Of a DNA stretch of 41,603 bases, positions 29,722 through 40,016 are shown in pieces. Positions within the stretch are counted from its first letter, which is position 1; each line of letters begins with the position of its first letter. This DNA is from Bacteroidales bacterium (GTDB lineage Bacteria; Bacteroidota; Bacteroidia; Bacteroidales; F082), in assembly GCA_016285355.1 (NCBI GenBank), contig JAEEQP010000032.1:1-41603 (forward strand), in the 5' to 3' direction. Under the pieces are notes generated by a model. The model was not told the origin of the DNA and did no database searches. It worked only from the letters and a program-made list of their open reading frames with translations. The position numbers were made by a program, and so were the translations under genes.

Positions 29722-30714
29722 TTATTCCTTATCTAATTTATATTTGCTGACATTCATACCGAACTCGAGGCCTTTGCTTCTGACCAGCTCGTCCAACTCC
29801 GTGAGCGACTTCTTACCGAAGTTGCGGAATTTGAGAAGGTCTTGCTTATTGAAGGCAACAAGTTCACCAAGCGTTTCAACCTCAGCAGCTTTCAAGCAAT
29901 TCAACGCACGGACCGAAAGGTCGAGGTCAACGAGCTTTGTCTTGAGGAGCTGACGGATATGCAACGAGCCTTCATCAAGGTCTTCGGTCACAGTCTTCTC
30001 ATCGGGGACGAGATTGATGTTCTCATCGGAGAAGAGCATGAAGTGATAGATGAGGATCTTTGCAGCTTCTTTCAGAGCATCTTTAGGATTGATCGATCCA
30101 TCGGTGTCGATTTCGATGACGAGCTTTTCGTAATCGGTCTTCTGTTCGACGCGCCAGTTTTCCACCTTATAGCTCACGTTGCGGATGGGCGTATAGATAG
30201 AGTCGATGGCGATGGTGTCGACAGGAGCGCCGACGACCTTGTTCTCGTCAGCCGGGACATAACCTCTACCCTTGTTGATATTGAGTTCGATATTCAATTT
30301 CACGGAAGGTTCGAGGTTGCAGATGACGAGATCGGGGTTCAGCACTTGGAAGGCATTGAGATATTTGTTAATATCACCAGCCTTGAACTGTTCCTGACCT
30401 GTGATGGTGAAGCTCACCTTTTCATGAGTCTCTGAAGCCACAAGTTGCTTAAGGCGCACTTGTTTGAAGTTCAGAACGATGTCGGCGACATCTTCAATAA
30501 CGCCATCGATAGAGGCGAACTCATGACTGACGCCATCAATGTGGATAGAAGTGATTGCAAAGCCTTCCAAGGAAGACAGCAGGATTCTTCTAAGCGCATT
30601 ACCAATGGTGATACCAAAACCTGGTTCTAGAGGTCGAAACTCGAATACGCCTTTGGTGTCGGAGCCTTCAACCATGATAACCTCATCGGGTTTTTGAAAC
30701 GCTAAAATTGCCAT
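29722..30714 (-). CDS. rpoA: DNA-directed RNA polymerase subunit alpha
   Basis: The 330-aa product has the N-terminal dimerisation domain ([24 protein letters not shown] near 27-50, and [19 protein letters not shown] GRGYVPADE) and the C-terminal domain ([23 protein letters not shown] ... [12 protein letters not shown]) that contacts upstream DNA and regulators. I start at 30714 ([11 protein letters not shown]); an in-frame start upstream at 30747 would begin next to the rpsD stop. Gap to rpsD is 33 bases. Confidence 0.97.
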   Translation of the reverse strand: MAILAFQKPDEVIMVEGSDTKGVFEFRPLEPGFGITIGNALRRILLSSLEGFAITSIHIDGVSHEFASIDGVIEDVADIVLNFKQVRLKQLVASETHEKVSFTITGQEQFKAGDINKYLNAFQVLNPDLVICNLEPSVKLNIELNINKGRGYVPADENKVVGAPVDTIAIDSIYTPIRNVSYKVENWRVEQKTDYEKLVIEIDTDGSINPKDALKEAAKILIYHFMLFSDENINLVPDEKTVTEDLDEGSLHIRQLLKTKLVDLDLSVRALNCLKAAEVETLGELVAFNKQDLLKFRNFGKKSLTELDELVRSKGLEFGMNVSKYKLDKE

Positions 30715-30747
30715 ATTTATTTTTTTTACCAGGTTAATAATCAACAA

Positions 30748-31356
30748 TTACTTAGAATACAATTCAACGATGAGCTGTTCGTTGATGTTCTCCGGAATCT
30801 CTTCACGAGCCGGATAGTTCATGAACTTGCCGCACATCTTGTCCGCATCCCATTCCAGCCAGGCGAAGTTGCTGCCCTGACGGCCTTCCAGAGAATTGGT
30901 GACGACTTCCAAGCTCTTTGACTTTTCACGAACGCCAATCACATCACCGACTTTCACAAGGTAAGACGGGATATTGAGGATTTCACCATTGACGACGATA
31001 TGACGATGGTTCACAAGCTGACGGGCGGCCGAACGAGTGGGAGCGATTCCCAGGCGGTAGACCACATTGTCGAGGCGTGATTCCAAAAGTTGCATCAGGA
31101 TCAGACCAGTGACGCCTTCCTTACGGCGGGCGTGCTCAAAGGTCTTGCGGAATTGTCTCTCGAGAACTCCGTAGGTATATTTAGCCTTTTGCTTCTCCTT
31201 CAGCTGGGTACCGTATTCCGAGACTTTCTTTCTTCTGCTGTTGGCACCGTGCATTCCAGGAGGATAATTTCTTTTTTCGAAGTACTTGTCGGAACCAAAG
31301 ATAGGTTCACCGAACTTACGAGCGATCTTCGTTTTTGGACCTGTATATCTAGCCAT
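30748..31356 (-). CDS. rpsD: 30S ribosomal protein S4 (uS4)
   Basis: The 202-aa product opens [21 protein letters not shown] and carries the S4 RNA-binding domain ([39 protein letters not shown]). The N-terminal Cys zinc site of some S4 proteins is absent. S4 starts 16S assembly and often acts as a translational repressor of its operon. It lies 25 bases downstream of rpsK. Confidence 0.97.
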   Translation of the reverse strand: MARYTGPKTKIARKFGEPIFGSDKYFEKRNYPPGMHGANSRRKKVSEYGTQLKEKQKAKYTYGVLERQFRKTFEHARRKEGVTGLILMQLLESRLDNVVYRLGIAPTRSAARQLVNHRHIVVNGEILNIPSYLVKVGDVIGVREKSKSLEVVTNSLEGRQGSNFAWLEWDADKMCGKFMNYPAREEIPENINEQLIVELYSK

Positions 31357-31381
31357 AATTCTACGTTTTTAATTGTTCAAC

Positions 31382-31768
31382 TTACACTCTTCTACGTTTT
31401 GGAGGACGGCATCCATTGTGAGGCAGCGGGGTGACGTCGATGATTTCGGTCACTTCAACGCCCATGGAGTGGATGGCACGAATGGCGGATTCACGTCCTG
31501 CACCAGGTCCCTTCACATAAACTTTAACTTTGCGTAATCCCAAGTCATAGGCAGTCTTGGCGCACTCTTCAGCAGCCATCTGAGCAGCGTATGGTGTGTT
31601 CTTCTTTGAGCCTTTAAAGCCCATTTTACCTGCTGATGCCCAAGAAATGACTTGTCCTTCATTGTTGGTCAAGGAAACGATGATGTTGTTGAACGAAGCC
31701 TTCACGAAAGCCATGCCCGTTGCCTCGATCTTCACAACACGCTTCTTTGTAACTTTGTTTTTTGCCAT
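31382..31768 (-). CDS. rpsK: 30S ribosomal protein S11 (uS11)
   Basis: The 128-aa product includes [48 protein letters not shown] and the C-terminal [25 protein letters not shown] signature. It forms part of the platform. Gap to rpsM is 46 bases. Confidence 0.97.
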   Translation of the reverse strand: MAKNKVTKKRVVKIEATGMAFVKASFNNIIVSLTNNEGQVISWASAGKMGFKGSKKNTPYAAQMAAEECAKTAYDLGLRKVKVYVKGPGAGRESAIRAIHSMGVEVTEIIDVTPLPHNGCRPPKRRRV

Positions 31769-31814
31769 TTTTTAATTGTGTGGTTTTTTAAATTAGATAT
31801 GATCCAACTACTTA

Positions 31815-32192
31815 TTACTTAGTAGCTTTCTTCTTGTTAGCGACAGTCTTTTTACGGCCCTTACGGGTACGTGCGTTGTTTTTGGTGCTCTGGCCACGAA
31901 CGGGCAGACCAGCACGATGACGGACACCTCTGTAGCAACCGATATCCATCAAACGCTTAATGTTCATCTGAACTTCACCGCGAAGTTCACCTTCGGTCTT
32001 GTACTGTTCGGCAATGATGTCACGAACGGTCTTCTGCTCATCGTCGGTCCAGTCCTGCACTTTCTTAGCGGGCTCAACACCAGCCTTCTTCAGGATTTCC
32101 TTCGACAGCGACCTGCCAATACCATAAATGTAGGTTAAAGAGATCTCACCGGCTTTGTTGCTCGGGATATCTACACCAGCGATTCTTGCCAT
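31815..32192 (-). CDS. rpsM: 30S ribosomal protein S13 (uS13)
   Basis: The 125-aa product starts [26 protein letters not shown] and contains [27 protein letters not shown]. The basic tail contacts tRNAs in the A and P sites. It follows rpmJ by 36 bases. Confidence 0.97.
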   Translation of the reverse strand: MARIAGVDIPSNKAGEISLTYIYGIGRSLSKEILKKAGVEPAKKVQDWTDDEQKTVRDIIAEQYKTEGELRGEVQMNIKRLMDIGCYRGVRHRAGLPVRGQSTKNNARTRKGRKKTVANKKKATK

Positions 32193-32228
32193 ATTATCTT
32201 TTACTTTAGTTTAAATATTCAACCAAGA

Positions 32229-32345
32229 TTAACCCTGACGCTGATTCTCCTTAGGGTTCTTCTTATTAATCACATACACTCTGCCCTTACGCTTGACGAT
32301 GATGCAATCGGCAGATCTTTTCTTTACAGATGCTTGAACTTTCAT
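32229..32345 (-). CDS. rpmJ: 50S ribosomal protein L36 (bL36), zinc-free form
   Basis: A 38-aa product, [20 protein letters not shown] then [18 protein letters not shown]. Of the four usual zinc ligands (C11, C14, C27, H32) only the Cys at 14 remains, so it is the zinc-free type. It is too short for most gene callers' default limits but lies in the usual slot between infA and rpsM. Confidence 0.95.
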   Translation of the reverse strand: MKVQASVKKRSADCIIVKRKGRVYVINKKNPKENQRQG

Positions 32346-32369
32346 TTCAATATTCTTTTGTAGTTTGCG

Positions 32370-32591
32370 TCAATTCTTGTATCTGAAGGTGATACGGCCC
32401 TTTGTCAGATCGTAGGGAGACATTTCCAGCTTGACTTTGTCGCCAGGCAGGATCTTGATATAGTGCATACGCATCTTGCCGGAAATCGTGGCAATGATCA
32501 CCAGACCGTTCTCCAGCTCGACACGAAACATGGCGTTACCCAATGCTTCCACTACTGTGCCTTCCTGTTCAATCGACATTTGTTTTACCAT
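32370..32591 (-). CDS. infA: Translation initiation factor IF-1
   Basis: The 73-aa S1-fold protein reads [55 protein letters not shown], the near-invariant IF-1 core. It has its own upstream -7 box. The usual starting motif MAKQ is MVKQ here; a downstream ATG (MSIEQ) is also possible. It binds the 30S A site during initiation. Confidence 0.96.
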   Translation of the reverse strand: MVKQMSIEQEGTVVEALGNAMFRVELENGLVIIATISGKMRMHYIKILPGDKVKLEMSPYDLTKGRITFRYKN

Positions 32592-32667
32592 ATTCTATCC
32601 TTTCAAATACTATTTTGTTGTTATTCACTTCAGTCCTTCAACAATCCGGACCCAATTTTTCGGGCTG

Positions 32668-32675
32668 CAAAAGTA
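32668..32675 (-). promoter_or_regulatory. -7 box upstream of infA
   Basis: TACTTTTG on the minus strand in the context TTTTGTACTTTTGCAGC, shared with rpsU's TTGTACTTTTGCAGC. It suggests an internal promoter for infA to rplQ. Confidence 0.6.
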
Positions 32676-32755
32676 CAAAATCTTTTCCAATTGGAGGAAT
32701 TTTTTGTCATTTTTCTTTCTTCCACCCTATTATATCGGTTTTTCCGCCTTTCCTA

Positions 32756-32792
32756 CGGGAAACCTCCGTGGTGATTCAACGAAGGTTTCCCG
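32756..32792. repeat. Inverted repeat between secY and infA
   Basis: CGGGAAACCT (32756-32765) and AGGTTTCCCG (32783-32792) form a perfect 10-bp stem over a 17-base loop. There is no T-run, so a terminator of secY is uncertain. Confidence 0.65.
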
Positions 32793-32840
32793 ATTGGTTG
32801 GCGGTCCATGCCGCAAGGGCAAAGGACTGATTTCTTACAA

Positions 32841-34193
32841 TCACATTCTGCCGACACGACCCTTGATACGACCCGTCTTGGTCAGACCATCGTAGTGGTG
32901 CATCAAAAGGTGGCTTTCGATCTGTTGCAAGGTGTCGAGCACAACACCCACAAGAATCAGCAGCGAGGTTCCGCCATAGAAGTGGGAGAATCCCGTGGTG
33001 ACGTTCATGAGCGAAGCAACGATGGCAGGCATGATGGCGACGATGCCCAGGAAGATGGAACCCGGCAGGGTGATTCTCGACATGATGCTGTCGAGATACT
33101 CGGCCGTCTTCTTACCCGGCTTCACACCAGGAATGAAGCCACCGTTCTTCTTGATGTCTTCCGCCATTTGGTTGGTGTTCATCGTAACAGCAGTATAGAA
33201 ATACGTGAAGGCGATGATCAGGAGGAAGAACACCAGGTTGTACCAGAAACCATTGATGTTGGTAAAGGCAGAGGCAAAGCCGGTAAGGCTTTCCGACTGG
33301 CTGAAGCCGGCAATGGTGATAGGCAGGAACATGATAGCCTGAGCGAAGATGATAGGCATAACACCAGCGGCATTCACTTTCAGCGGGATGTACTGGCGGA
33401 CACCACCGTATTGACGGTTGCCGACAACACGCTTGGCATACTGTACCGGGATCTTACGCGTACCTTGGACGAGGGCGATGGTGCCCACCATCACAAAGAA
33501 CAGGACGATCAGTTCGATGACGAGGATCAAGAGACCCGTGCCGCCCTCATTGAAACGCGTACCGCATTCAGCAGCAAACGCACCGGGAAGACGGGCGATG
33601 ATACCAATCATAATGATCAAGGAGATACCATTACCAATACCCTTGTCGGTGATCTTCTCGCCGAGCCACATGATGAACAGGGTACCGGCGATGAGGAGGA
33701 CGACCGAAGAGATCCAGAAGAAGAGACTCGGATCGTGAACGCCATCGAAAGGCGTCACAGCGGTCTTGGGCAACTGGACAAGGACGTTCTTGATGTAACC
33801 GGGGGCCTGGACGACCACGATGAGGACGGTCAGGTAACGCATGATCTGGTTCAGCTTCTTACGGCCGCTTTCACCTTCCTTTTGCAGGCGCTGGAAGTAA
33901 GGCACTGCCATACCGAGCAATTGGATGATGATGGATGCGGTGATGTAAGGCATGATACCCAAGGCAAAGATGGAAGCATTGCCGAAAGCGCCGCCGGAGA
34001 ACATGTTCAACAGTCCGAGGAGGCCGCCTTCACTGCTTTGTTGCAGAGCCGACAATTGGTTGGGGTCAACGCCAGGGATCACGACAAATGAACCAAAGCG
34101 GTAGATCAAGATAATGAGGATCGTGTAAAGGATACGCTTACGCAGCTCCTCGATCTTAAAGATATTCCTTATGGTTTCTATCAGTCTTTTCAT
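32841..34193 (-). CDS. secY: Preprotein translocase subunit SecY
   Basis: The 450-aa product has ten predicted membrane helices, starting after MKRLIETIRNIFKIEELRKRILYT. Signature segments include FRFGSFVVIPGVDPNQL-like (LIYRFGSFVVIPGVD), GIMPYITASIIIQLL and GISLIIMIGI. SecY forms the channel for Sec export. Start 34193 overlaps the rplO stop by 4 bases (ATGA). In many Bacteroidales map follows here, but no map gene is present before infA. Confidence 0.97.
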   Translation of the reverse strand: MKRLIETIRNIFKIEELRKRILYTILIILIYRFGSFVVIPGVDPNQLSALQQSSEGGLLGLLNMFSGGAFGNASIFALGIMPYITASIIIQLLGMAVPYFQRLQKEGESGRKKLNQIMRYLTVLIVVVQAPGYIKNVLVQLPKTAVTPFDGVHDPSLFFWISSVVLLIAGTLFIMWLGEKITDKGIGNGISLIIMIGIIARLPGAFAAECGTRFNEGGTGLLILVIELIVLFFVMVGTIALVQGTRKIPVQYAKRVVGNRQYGGVRQYIPLKVNAAGVMPIIFAQAIMFLPITIAGFSQSESLTGFASAFTNINGFWYNLVFFLLIIAFTYFYTAVTMNTNQMAEDIKKNGGFIPGVKPGKKTAEYLDSIMSRITLPGSIFLGIVAIMPAIVASLMNVTTGFSHFYGGTSLLILVGVVLDTLQQIESHLLMHHYDGLTKTGRIKGRVGRM

Positions 34194-34642
34194 TGCGCTT
34201 CGTATTTGTCGCAAGTGCCACCAGCAGCTTCGATGACTTCCTTAGCCTTGGCGGAAAATGCGTGGACCTTAACTTCAACCTTTGCAGTCAATTCACCACG
34301 ACCCAGAACCTTAACGAGTTCGTTGTTGTGGGTGATACCGTTTTCGACGAGCACCTCAGGAGTAATCACCGTGATGCCGTTTTCAGCAAGCTTCTGCAGA
34401 GTGGAGAGGTTAACCGGGCAATACTCAACGCGATTCATGTTCTTGAAACCGAACTTAGGAACCAAACGCTGGAGAGGCATTTGACCACCTTGGAAGCCGA
34501 TCTTACGCTTAGCGCCAGAGCGTGCCTGAGCACCCTTGTGACCGCGTGTTGACGTGCCGCCTCTTCCTGAACCTTGGCCACGGCCTAATCTTTTCTTTTC
34601 CTTTGTAGAACCTTTTGCTGGTTTGAGATTACTTAAATCCAT
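34190..34642 (-). CDS. rplO: 50S ribosomal protein L15 (uL15)
   Basis: The 150-aa product starts MDLSNLKPAKGSTKEKKRLGRGQGSG, the glycine-rich L15 start, followed by ARSGAKRKIGFQGGQMPLQRLVPKFGF. It stabilises 23S rRNA. Its stop overlaps the secY start by 4 bases. Confidence 0.97.
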   Translation of the reverse strand: MDLSNLKPAKGSTKEKKRLGRGQGSGRGGTSTRGHKGAQARSGAKRKIGFQGGQMPLQRLVPKFGFKNMNRVEYCPVNLSTLQKLAENGITVITPEVLVENGITHNNELVKVLGRGELTAKVEVKVHAFSAKAKEVIEAAGGTCDKYEAQ

Positions 34643-34671
34643 GATAAATGTAGATTAGATAAGTTCAACAA

Positions 34672-34854
34672 TTAGATTTCTTCGATCTTGAGAAGGTGGG
34701 CGATTTTGTTCACCATACCAGCCATGACGGGGTCGTCCATGTCGACCTCGACGGACTGATGCATCTTTCTCAGTTTGAGTGACCTCAAAGTGTCCTTTTG
34801 ATCTTGTGGTCTTCCGATACCACTTCTGACTTGGGTGATTCTTACTTTCTTCAT
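34672..34854 (-). CDS. rpmD: 50S ribosomal protein L30 (uL30)
   Basis: The 60-aa product MKKVRITQVRSGIGRPQDQK continues with TLRSLKLRKMHQSVEVDMDDPVMAGMVNKIAHLLKIEEI, the full L30 fold. An overlapping reading frame at 34655-34861 is a shadow. Confidence 0.96.
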   Translation of the reverse strand: MKKVRITQVRSGIGRPQDQKDTLRSLKLRKMHQSVEVDMDDPVMAGMVNKIAHLLKIEEI

Positions 34855-34866
34855 AGTTCAAAAGTT

Positions 34867-35385
34867 TTATCCGTTAAACACAGTATCCAAATCCACACCT
34901 CTCAATTGTGCGACGGTGTAGGCATCGCGCATTTTGGTCAGAGCGTCGAAAGTAGCCTTCACCACCGAGTGGGGGTTGGAGGAGCCCTTCGACTTGGCCA
35001 TCACGTTCTTCACGCCAACGCTCTCGAGGACGGCACGCATGGCACCACCGGCGATGACACCGGTACCAGGAGTAGCGGGTTGGATGTAGACGTAGGCGCC
35101 GCTGTACTTGCCGTACTGCTCGTGAGGCAGCGTGCCGTTCAGAACCGGAACCTTCACCAGGTTCTTCTTGGCGTCATCAACGCCCTTCTGGATGGCAGCG
35201 GTAGCTTCCTTGGCCTTGCCAAGTCCGTAACCGACGACACCATTCTCATTGCCGACGACAACCAGTGCTGCGAAAGTGAAAGTACGACCACCTTTGGTCA
35301 CCTTGGTGACTCGGTTGATGCTAACGAGACGTTCCTTGAACTCGATTTCGCTAGACTTTACTCTTTTTACATTAACTTCTGCCAT
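34867..35385 (-). CDS. rpsE: 30S ribosomal protein S5 (uS5)
   Basis: The 172-aa product shows the S5 double-stranded-RNA-binding start ([41 protein letters not shown]) and the C-terminal [25 protein letters not shown]. It helps keep decoding accurate. Gap of 12 bases to rpmD, 5 to rplR. Confidence 0.97.
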   Translation of the reverse strand: MAEVNVKRVKSSEIEFKERLVSINRVTKVTKGGRTFTFAALVVVGNENGVVGYGLGKAKEATAAIQKGVDDAKKNLVKVPVLNGTLPHEQYGKYSGAYVYIQPATPGTGVIAGGAMRAVLESVGVKNVMAKSKGSSNPHSVVKATFDALTKMRDAYTVAQLRGVDLDTVFNG

Positions 35386-35390
35386 GACAA

Positions 35391-35747
35391 TTAGAATTTT
35401 AATCCTCCATTACGAGCTGCGTCGGCCAGCGACTTCACTCTACCGTGATACAAATAACCATTACGATCGAACACGACGGTGTCGATGCCGGCGGCCTTGG
35501 CCTTCTCGGCGATCAGGGCACCCACCTTGGCGGCCTGTTCGGTCTTCGTGATCTTTTCATTTTCGATGCCGTTCTCGCGGGAACTGGCGGCAGCCAGAGT
35601 CTTGCCGACTTCGTCGTCAATCAGCTGCACATAGATTTGCTTGTTGCTTCTGAAGACAGACATGCGCGGACGCTGGGCAGTACCAGAAATCTTCTTTCTG
35701 ATGCTCTTCTTGATAAACTGTCTTCTCTCTTCTTTAGTTTTTGCCAT
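35391..35747 (-). CDS. rplR: 50S ribosomal protein L18 (uL18)
   Basis: The 118-aa product includes [31 protein letters not shown] and the end [28 protein letters not shown], typical of L18. It helps load 5S rRNA with L5. Gap to rplF is 31 bases. Confidence 0.97.
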   Translation of the reverse strand: MAKTKEERRQFIKKSIRKKISGTAQRPRMSVFRSNKQIYVQLIDDEVGKTLAAASSRENGIENEKITKTEQAAKVGALIAEKAKAAGIDTVVFDRNGYLYHGRVKSLADAARNGGLKF

Positions 35748-35778
35748 TTTCTTACTTTTCTTACTGAGGTATTAATCT

Positions 35779-36336
35779 TTACTTACCAGCAGCTTTACCT
35801 GCCTTACGTCTCAGGACTTCGCCTTCGAACTTGATACCCTTACCCTTATAAGGTTCAGGCTTACGCATCGAGCGGATCTTTGCGGCCACCTGACCAAGAA
35901 GTTGTTTGTCGTATGAACGCATCTTCAAGATGGGGTTCTTACCTCTCTCGTTGATGGTTTCGATTTTGATCTCCGGAGGCATCTCCATGAAGATGGTGTG
36001 GGAGTATCCGAGGGCCATCTCAAGGATTTGTCCCTTGGCTTCGGCCTTGTAACCGACGCCGACGAATTCCTGGACGGTCTCGAAACCCTCGCTGACGCCT
36101 TTCACCATGTTGAAGATCAAGGCGCGGTACAGTCCGTGTTTGGCACCGGCTTCGGCAACAGCCTCGTTCGGTTTCACATGGATGTGGTCGCCTTCGACCT
36201 CCAAAATGACGTGGTCGGAGTATTTCTGAGTGAGCTCACCCAACTTACCTTTGACGGTGATGGTGTGTTCTTTGTCGTCGATGTTGACTGTAACGCCTGC
36301 CGGAATGGCGATGGGCATTTTACCTATTCTTGACAT
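35779..36336 (-). CDS. rplF: 50S ribosomal protein L6 (uL6)
   Basis: The 185-aa product starts MSRIGKMPIAIPAGVTVNIDDK and ends with the L6 signature KPEPYKGKGIKFEGEVLRRKAGKAAGK. It sits near the factor-binding base of the L7/L12 stalk. Gap to rpsH is 27 bases. Confidence 0.97.
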   Translation of the reverse strand: MSRIGKMPIAIPAGVTVNIDDKEHTITVKGKLGELTQKYSDHVILEVEGDHIHVKPNEAVAEAGAKHGLYRALIFNMVKGVSEGFETVQEFVGVGYKAEAKGQILEMALGYSHTIFMEMPPEIKIETINERGKNPILKMRSYDKQLLGQVAAKIRSMRKPEPYKGKGIKFEGEVLRRKAGKAAGK

Positions 36337-36363
36337 AATTCCAATCTCCTTTCCTTTGGTTGA

Positions 36364-36768
36364 TTAGCTAACATAACATAACACTTCGCCACCGATATGG
36401 AGCTTGCGGGCTTCTTTGTCGGTCATCACACCCTGTGAAGTGGAAATGATGGCGATGCCGAGGCCGTTCATCACTCTTGGGAGGCTCTCGCTGTCGGCAT
36501 ATTTCCGGAGGCCAGGACGCGAAACGCGGTCGATGGTGGAAATGGCCGGCACTTTGGTCACAGGATGGTACTTAAGAGCGATCTTAATGACGTTCTGTGA
36601 CTTCTTCTCTCCTTCTTCGAACTTGTAGTTCAGGATATAACCCTTCTCAAACAAGATCTTGGTCATGGCCTTCTTGATGTTCGAAGCGGGGATTTCAACG
36701 ATTCTATGCTTTGCATTGACGGCATTGCGGATGCGGGTCAAATAATCTGCGATAGGGTCTGTATACAT
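36364..36768 (-). CDS. rpsH: 30S ribosomal protein S8 (uS8)
   Basis: The 134-aa product [22 protein letters not shown] ends [39 protein letters not shown], the S8 signature. In enterobacteria S8 represses its own operon. Gap of 19 bases to rpsN. Confidence 0.97.
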   Translation of the reverse strand: MYTDPIADYLTRIRNAVNAKHRIVEIPASNIKKAMTKILFEKGYILNYKFEEGEKKSQNVIKIALKYHPVTKVPAISTIDRVSRPGLRKYADSESLPRVMNGLGIAIISTSQGVMTDKEARKLHIGGEVLCYVS

Positions 36769-36787
36769 CTCTTACTGTTTTTAATGA

Positions 36788-37057
36788 TTACCAACTAGCT
36801 TTCTTTACGCCTGGAATCAAGCCCTTCAGTGCCATCTCACGGAAGTTGATACGTGAAATACCGAACTGTCTCATATAGCCTTTCGGACGGCCGGTGAGTT
36901 GGCAGCGGTTGTGGAGGCGGACTGGGGAAGCGTTCTTCGGCAGTTTCTGCAGTGCTTCATAATCGCCAGCTTCTTTCAAGGCTGCACGTTTGGCAGCGTA
37001 CTTGGCCACCATCTGTGCTCTTTTGCGCTCACGCGCTTTCATTGACTCTTTTGCCAT
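36788..37057 (-). CDS. rpsN: 30S ribosomal protein S14 (uS14), zinc-free form
   Basis: The 89-aa product has one Cys ([29 protein letters not shown] about 52), so it lacks the zinc CxxC pairs of the short zinc form and is the longer, zinc-independent S14. It starts 3 bases after the rplE stop. Confidence 0.96.
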   Translation of the reverse strand: MAKESMKARERKRAQMVAKYAAKRAALKEAGDYEALQKLPKNASPVRLHNRCQLTGRPKGYMRQFGISRINFREMALKGLIPGVKKASW

Positions 37058-37060
37058 GGT

Positions 37061-37618
37061 TTACTTTTTTTGATTTTTAAAAGGAAGACCAAAATGTTTC
37101 AACAAAGCCAAAGCCTCTTGATCAGTATTGGCTGAAGTGACGAAGGTGATGTTCATACCATTGATATGGTTGACCTTTTCGATATCGATTTCCGGGAAGA
37201 TGATCTGTTCGGTGATTCCGAAACTGTAGTTGCCACGGCCATCGAAGCCTTTGTCGTTGATACCCCTGAAGTCGCGGACACGAGGAAGGGCGACGCAGAC
37301 CAGACGTTCGAGGAATTCGTACATCTTGTCACCGCGCAGTGTAACGTGAACGCCAATCGGGTTTCCACGACGCAGCTTGAAGTTACTGACGTCGTGTCTT
37401 GAGATAGTCGGAACGGCTTTCTGACCGGTGATAGCACTCATTTCCTCTACACCATAGTCAATCAGTTTCTTGTCTGCCAAGGCAGCACCGATACCCTGAT
37501 TGAGTGAAATTTTCAAAAGCCGTGGAACCTGCATCACGCTCTTATAGTGGAATTCATCCATCAATGCAGGCACGATTTCACTCTTGTATTGAGTTCTAAG
37601 TCTGGGTTGATAGTTCAT
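37061..37618 (-). CDS. rplE: 50S ribosomal protein L5 (uL5)
   Basis: The 185-aa product has the L5 signature [50 protein letters not shown] and [37 protein letters not shown]. It binds 5S rRNA. It begins 1 base after the rplX stop. Confidence 0.97.
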   Translation of the reverse strand: MNYQPRLRTQYKSEIVPALMDEFHYKSVMQVPRLLKISLNQGIGAALADKKLIDYGVEEMSAITGQKAVPTISRHDVSNFKLRRGNPIGVHVTLRGDKMYEFLERLVCVALPRVRDFRGINDKGFDGRGNYSFGITEQIIFPEIDIEKVNHINGMNITFVTSANTDQEALALLKHFGLPFKNQKK

Positions 37619-37619
37619 C

Positions 37620-37937
37620 TTACTTGATTATTTCTCCGGTTCTCTTGGAATAACGGATGGATTTACCTGTTTTTTCATCAATCTTACGACCGATTCTCGT
37701 GGGTTTGCCGCTCTTATCGACCACCATGAGATTCGAGATATGGATGGGGGCTTCTTGTTTGATGATGCCTCCTTGGGGATGTTCGGCGTTGGGGCGGGTG
37801 TGCTTCGAGATGATGCGGACGCCTTCGACGATGGCGCGTTGTGATTTCACATCGACGCTCATCACCTTGCCTTGCTTGCCTTTGTCATTGCCTGAAAGGA
37901 CCAGGACAGTGTCGCCTTTTTTAACATGCATTTTCAT
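37620..37937 (-). CDS. rplX: 50S ribosomal protein L24 (uL24)
   Basis: The 105-aa product starts [39 protein letters not shown] (KOW motif). I use the ATG at 37937; a TTG at 37943 is also in frame. L24 is one of the first proteins to bind 23S rRNA. Confidence 0.96.
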   Translation of the reverse strand: MKMHVKKGDTVLVLSGNDKGKQGKVMSVDVKSQRAIVEGVRIISKHTRPNAEHPQGGIIKQEAPIHISNLMVVDKSGKPTRIGRKIDEKTGKSIRYSKRTGEIIK

Positions 37938-37955
37938 AGTCAATCAATTTTAAAA

Positions 37956-38324
37956 TTACAACACTTCTGGAGCAAGTGAAACTATTTTCATAAACTGTTT
38001 CTCACGCAACTCTCTGGCAACGGGACCAAAGATACGGGTTCCGACAAGTTCACCGGCGTTGTTCAGAAGAACACAGGCATTGTCATCGAAACGGATGTAG
38101 GAGCCGTCGGGGCGACGGGTTTCCTTCTTGGTACGGACTACGACTGCCTTTGAAACGGTACCTTTCTTGATGTTACCGCTTGGAATGGCGCTTTTCACGG
38201 TGACGACGATGATGTCGCCAGTATGGGCGTAATGTTTCTTTGTACCGCCCAACACTCTGATGCAGAGGACTTCTTTTGCACCGCTATTGTCAGCTACTGC
38301 GAGTCTGGTTTCCTGTTGTATCAT
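37956..38324 (-). CDS. rplN: 50S ribosomal protein L14 (uL14)
   Basis: The 122-aa product [28 protein letters not shown] is the L14 start, with [34 protein letters not shown] near the end. It contacts 16S rRNA in the 70S bridge. It starts 1 base after the rpsQ stop. Confidence 0.97.
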   Translation of the reverse strand: MIQQETRLAVADNSGAKEVLCIRVLGGTKKHYAHTGDIIVVTVKSAIPSGNIKKGTVSKAVVVRTKKETRRPDGSYIRFDDNACVLLNNAGELVGTRIFGPVARELREKQFMKIVSLAPEVL

Positions 38325-38325
38325 A

Positions 38326-38583
38326 TTACTTAGCCCTTTCGATAATTTCTACTAATCTCCAACATTTATTCTTACTCATCGGACGGGTTTCCATGATGCG
38401 CACGGTGTCACCGATGTTGCATTCATTCTTCTCGTCATGAGCCATAAAACGGTTCGTCTTCTTGATGAACTTACCGTAAATCGGGTGCTTTTCACGACGT
38501 TCGATTTCCACGACGATGGATTTGTCCATCTTATTGCTGACAACCACGCCGATTCTTTCTTTTCTCAAATTTCTTGTTTCCAT
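38326..38583 (-). CDS. rpsQ: 30S ribosomal protein S17 (uS17)
   Basis: The 85-aa product has [68 protein letters not shown], the S17 core (Gap 20 bases to rpmC). Confidence 0.96.
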   Translation of the reverse strand: METRNLRKERIGVVVSNKMDKSIVVEIERREKHPIYGKFIKKTNRFMAHDEKNECNIGDTVRIMETRPMSKNKCWRLVEIIERAK

Positions 38584-38603
38584 TTTGTCAATCGTCGTTT
38601 AAG

Positions 38604-38804
38604 TTACTTACTCTGTTCGATTTCGCGTCTTCTCAATTCAGTCAGAATACGAGCGATATCCTTGCGGGTAGCGCGAATCGTGTTAGGGTTGTCCAGTGGT
38701 GACACAGCGTGATTAAGGTTCAGCTTGACCAGCTGGGTGCGGGCTTGTTCCAAACGGTCGTTCAGGTCGGCCACGCTTAACTCTCTTAAGGATTCTTTTT
38801 TCAT
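38604..38804 (-). CDS. rpmC: 50S ribosomal protein L29 (uL29)
   Basis: The 66-aa, two-helix product has the L29 pattern ELSVADLNDRLEQARTQLVKLNLNHAVSPLDNPNTIRATRKDIARILTELR. It lies at the tunnel exit. Gap to rplP is 18 bases. Confidence 0.96.
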   Translation of the reverse strand: MKKESLRELSVADLNDRLEQARTQLVKLNLNHAVSPLDNPNTIRATRKDIARILTELRRREIEQSK

Positions 38805-38822
38805 TGTTATTCCAAACTTAAA

Positions 38823-39242
38823 TTATTCGACGTAATCTCTTCTAACCACAAACTTCGTCGTTACCGGCAGTTTCTGGGCGGCGAGGCGGAGAGCTTCCTT
38901 GGCAACGGCCAACGGCACACCGTCTGCTTCGAACAGCATGTGACCGGGGGTAACGCGAGCTACAAAGTATTCCGGATCACCCTTACCTTTACCCATACGG
39001 ACGTCCAAAGGCTTCTTAGTGATGGGTTTGTCGGGATAGATGCGGATCCAAATCTGTCCTTCACGTTTCATATAACGTGTAACGGCCTGACGGGCTGCCT
39101 CAATTTGGCGGGCGGTAATCAGAGCCTCTTCCAATGTCTTGATACCAAAAGATCCAAAAGCTAACTCATGGCCACGGAAAGCGTTGCCTTTCATCTTACC
39201 TTTTTGGGGTCTTCTGAATTTTTGTCTTTTCGGTTGTAACAT
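38823..39242 (-). CDS. rplP: 50S ribosomal protein L16 (uL16)
   Basis: The 139-aa product [21 protein letters not shown] has the L16 signatures [25 protein letters not shown] and [26 protein letters not shown]. It helps form the A-site finger region. Gap to rpsC is 28 bases. Confidence 0.97.
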   Translation of the reverse strand: MLQPKRQKFRRPQKGKMKGNAFRGHELAFGSFGIKTLEEALITARQIEAARQAVTRYMKREGQIWIRIYPDKPITKKPLDVRMGKGKGDPEYFVARVTPGHMLFEADGVPLAVAKEALRLAAQKLPVTTKFVVRRDYVE

Positions 39243-39270
39243 CGTTACTTAACTTTTAAAGTTTACAAAA

Positions 39271-39996
39271 TCACTTACGTTTTCCATTGCCGCGACGTGG
39301 AGCTCCAGCGGGTTTGGCAGCACCTTGTCTCTTCGACGGGCTGCTGACGCTAGTAGGAACCAGTTCTGGCTTGCCATAGATTTCACCTTTGCAGATCCAC
39401 ACCTTGATGCCGAGACGGCCATAGGAGGTGTGAGCCTCAACCAAGGAGTAGTCGATGTCAGCGCGCAGGGTATGCAGCGGGATACGACCTTCCTTGTACG
39501 ACTCAGCGCGTGACATTTCGGCGCCGCCCACACGACCGGAGATGACGATCTTGATGCCTTCGGCACCGATTCGCATCGTACCGGCAACGGCGGTCTTGAT
39601 GGCGCGACGGAATGAAACACGGCCTTCAATTTGTTTAGCAATCGTGCTAGCCACGATATACGCATCGAGTTCAGGTCTCTTGATCTCGTTGATGTTGATT
39701 TGGATCTCCTTGCCAGTCAGCTTCACAAGCTCTTTCTTCAGCTTTTCCACTTCCTCGCCACCTTTGCCGATGATCATACCCGGACGGGCGGTGAAGATCG
39801 TGACGGTGACATATTTCAAGGAACGTTCGATGGCGATCTTTGAAATGCCGGCTTTGCCCAGACGAGCGTTCAGATACTTGCGGATCTTGTCGTCTTCAAC
39901 GAGCTTGGCTGAGAAATCTTTTCCGCCATACCAATTGGAATCCCATCCTTTGATGATTCCCAATCTAAGACCTATAGGATTAGTTTTTTGTCCCAT
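39271..39996 (-). CDS. rpsC: 30S ribosomal protein S3 (uS3)
   Basis: The 241-aa product has a KH domain ([20 protein letters not shown]) and the C-terminal S3 domain ([63 protein letters not shown]). The tail is basic (RRGNGKRK). It lies at the mRNA entry site. Gap to rplV is 20 bases. Confidence 0.97.
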   Translation of the reverse strand: MGQKTNPIGLRLGIIKGWDSNWYGGKDFSAKLVEDDKIRKYLNARLGKAGISKIAIERSLKYVTVTIFTARPGMIIGKGGEEVEKLKKELVKLTGKEIQININEIKRPELDAYIVASTIAKQIEGRVSFRRAIKTAVAGTMRIGAEGIKIVISGRVGGAEMSRAESYKEGRIPLHTLRADIDYSLVEAHTSYGRLGIKVWICKGEIYGKPELVPTSVSSPSKRQGAAKPAGAPRRGNGKRK

Positions 39997-40016
39997 TTTA
40001 ATTATCTATTATTTAC

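Noticed and set aside
34655..34861. A 68-codon frame overlapping rpmD.
   Set aside because: It is a frame-shifted shadow of L30; the 60-aa product in the other frame has the full family sequence.
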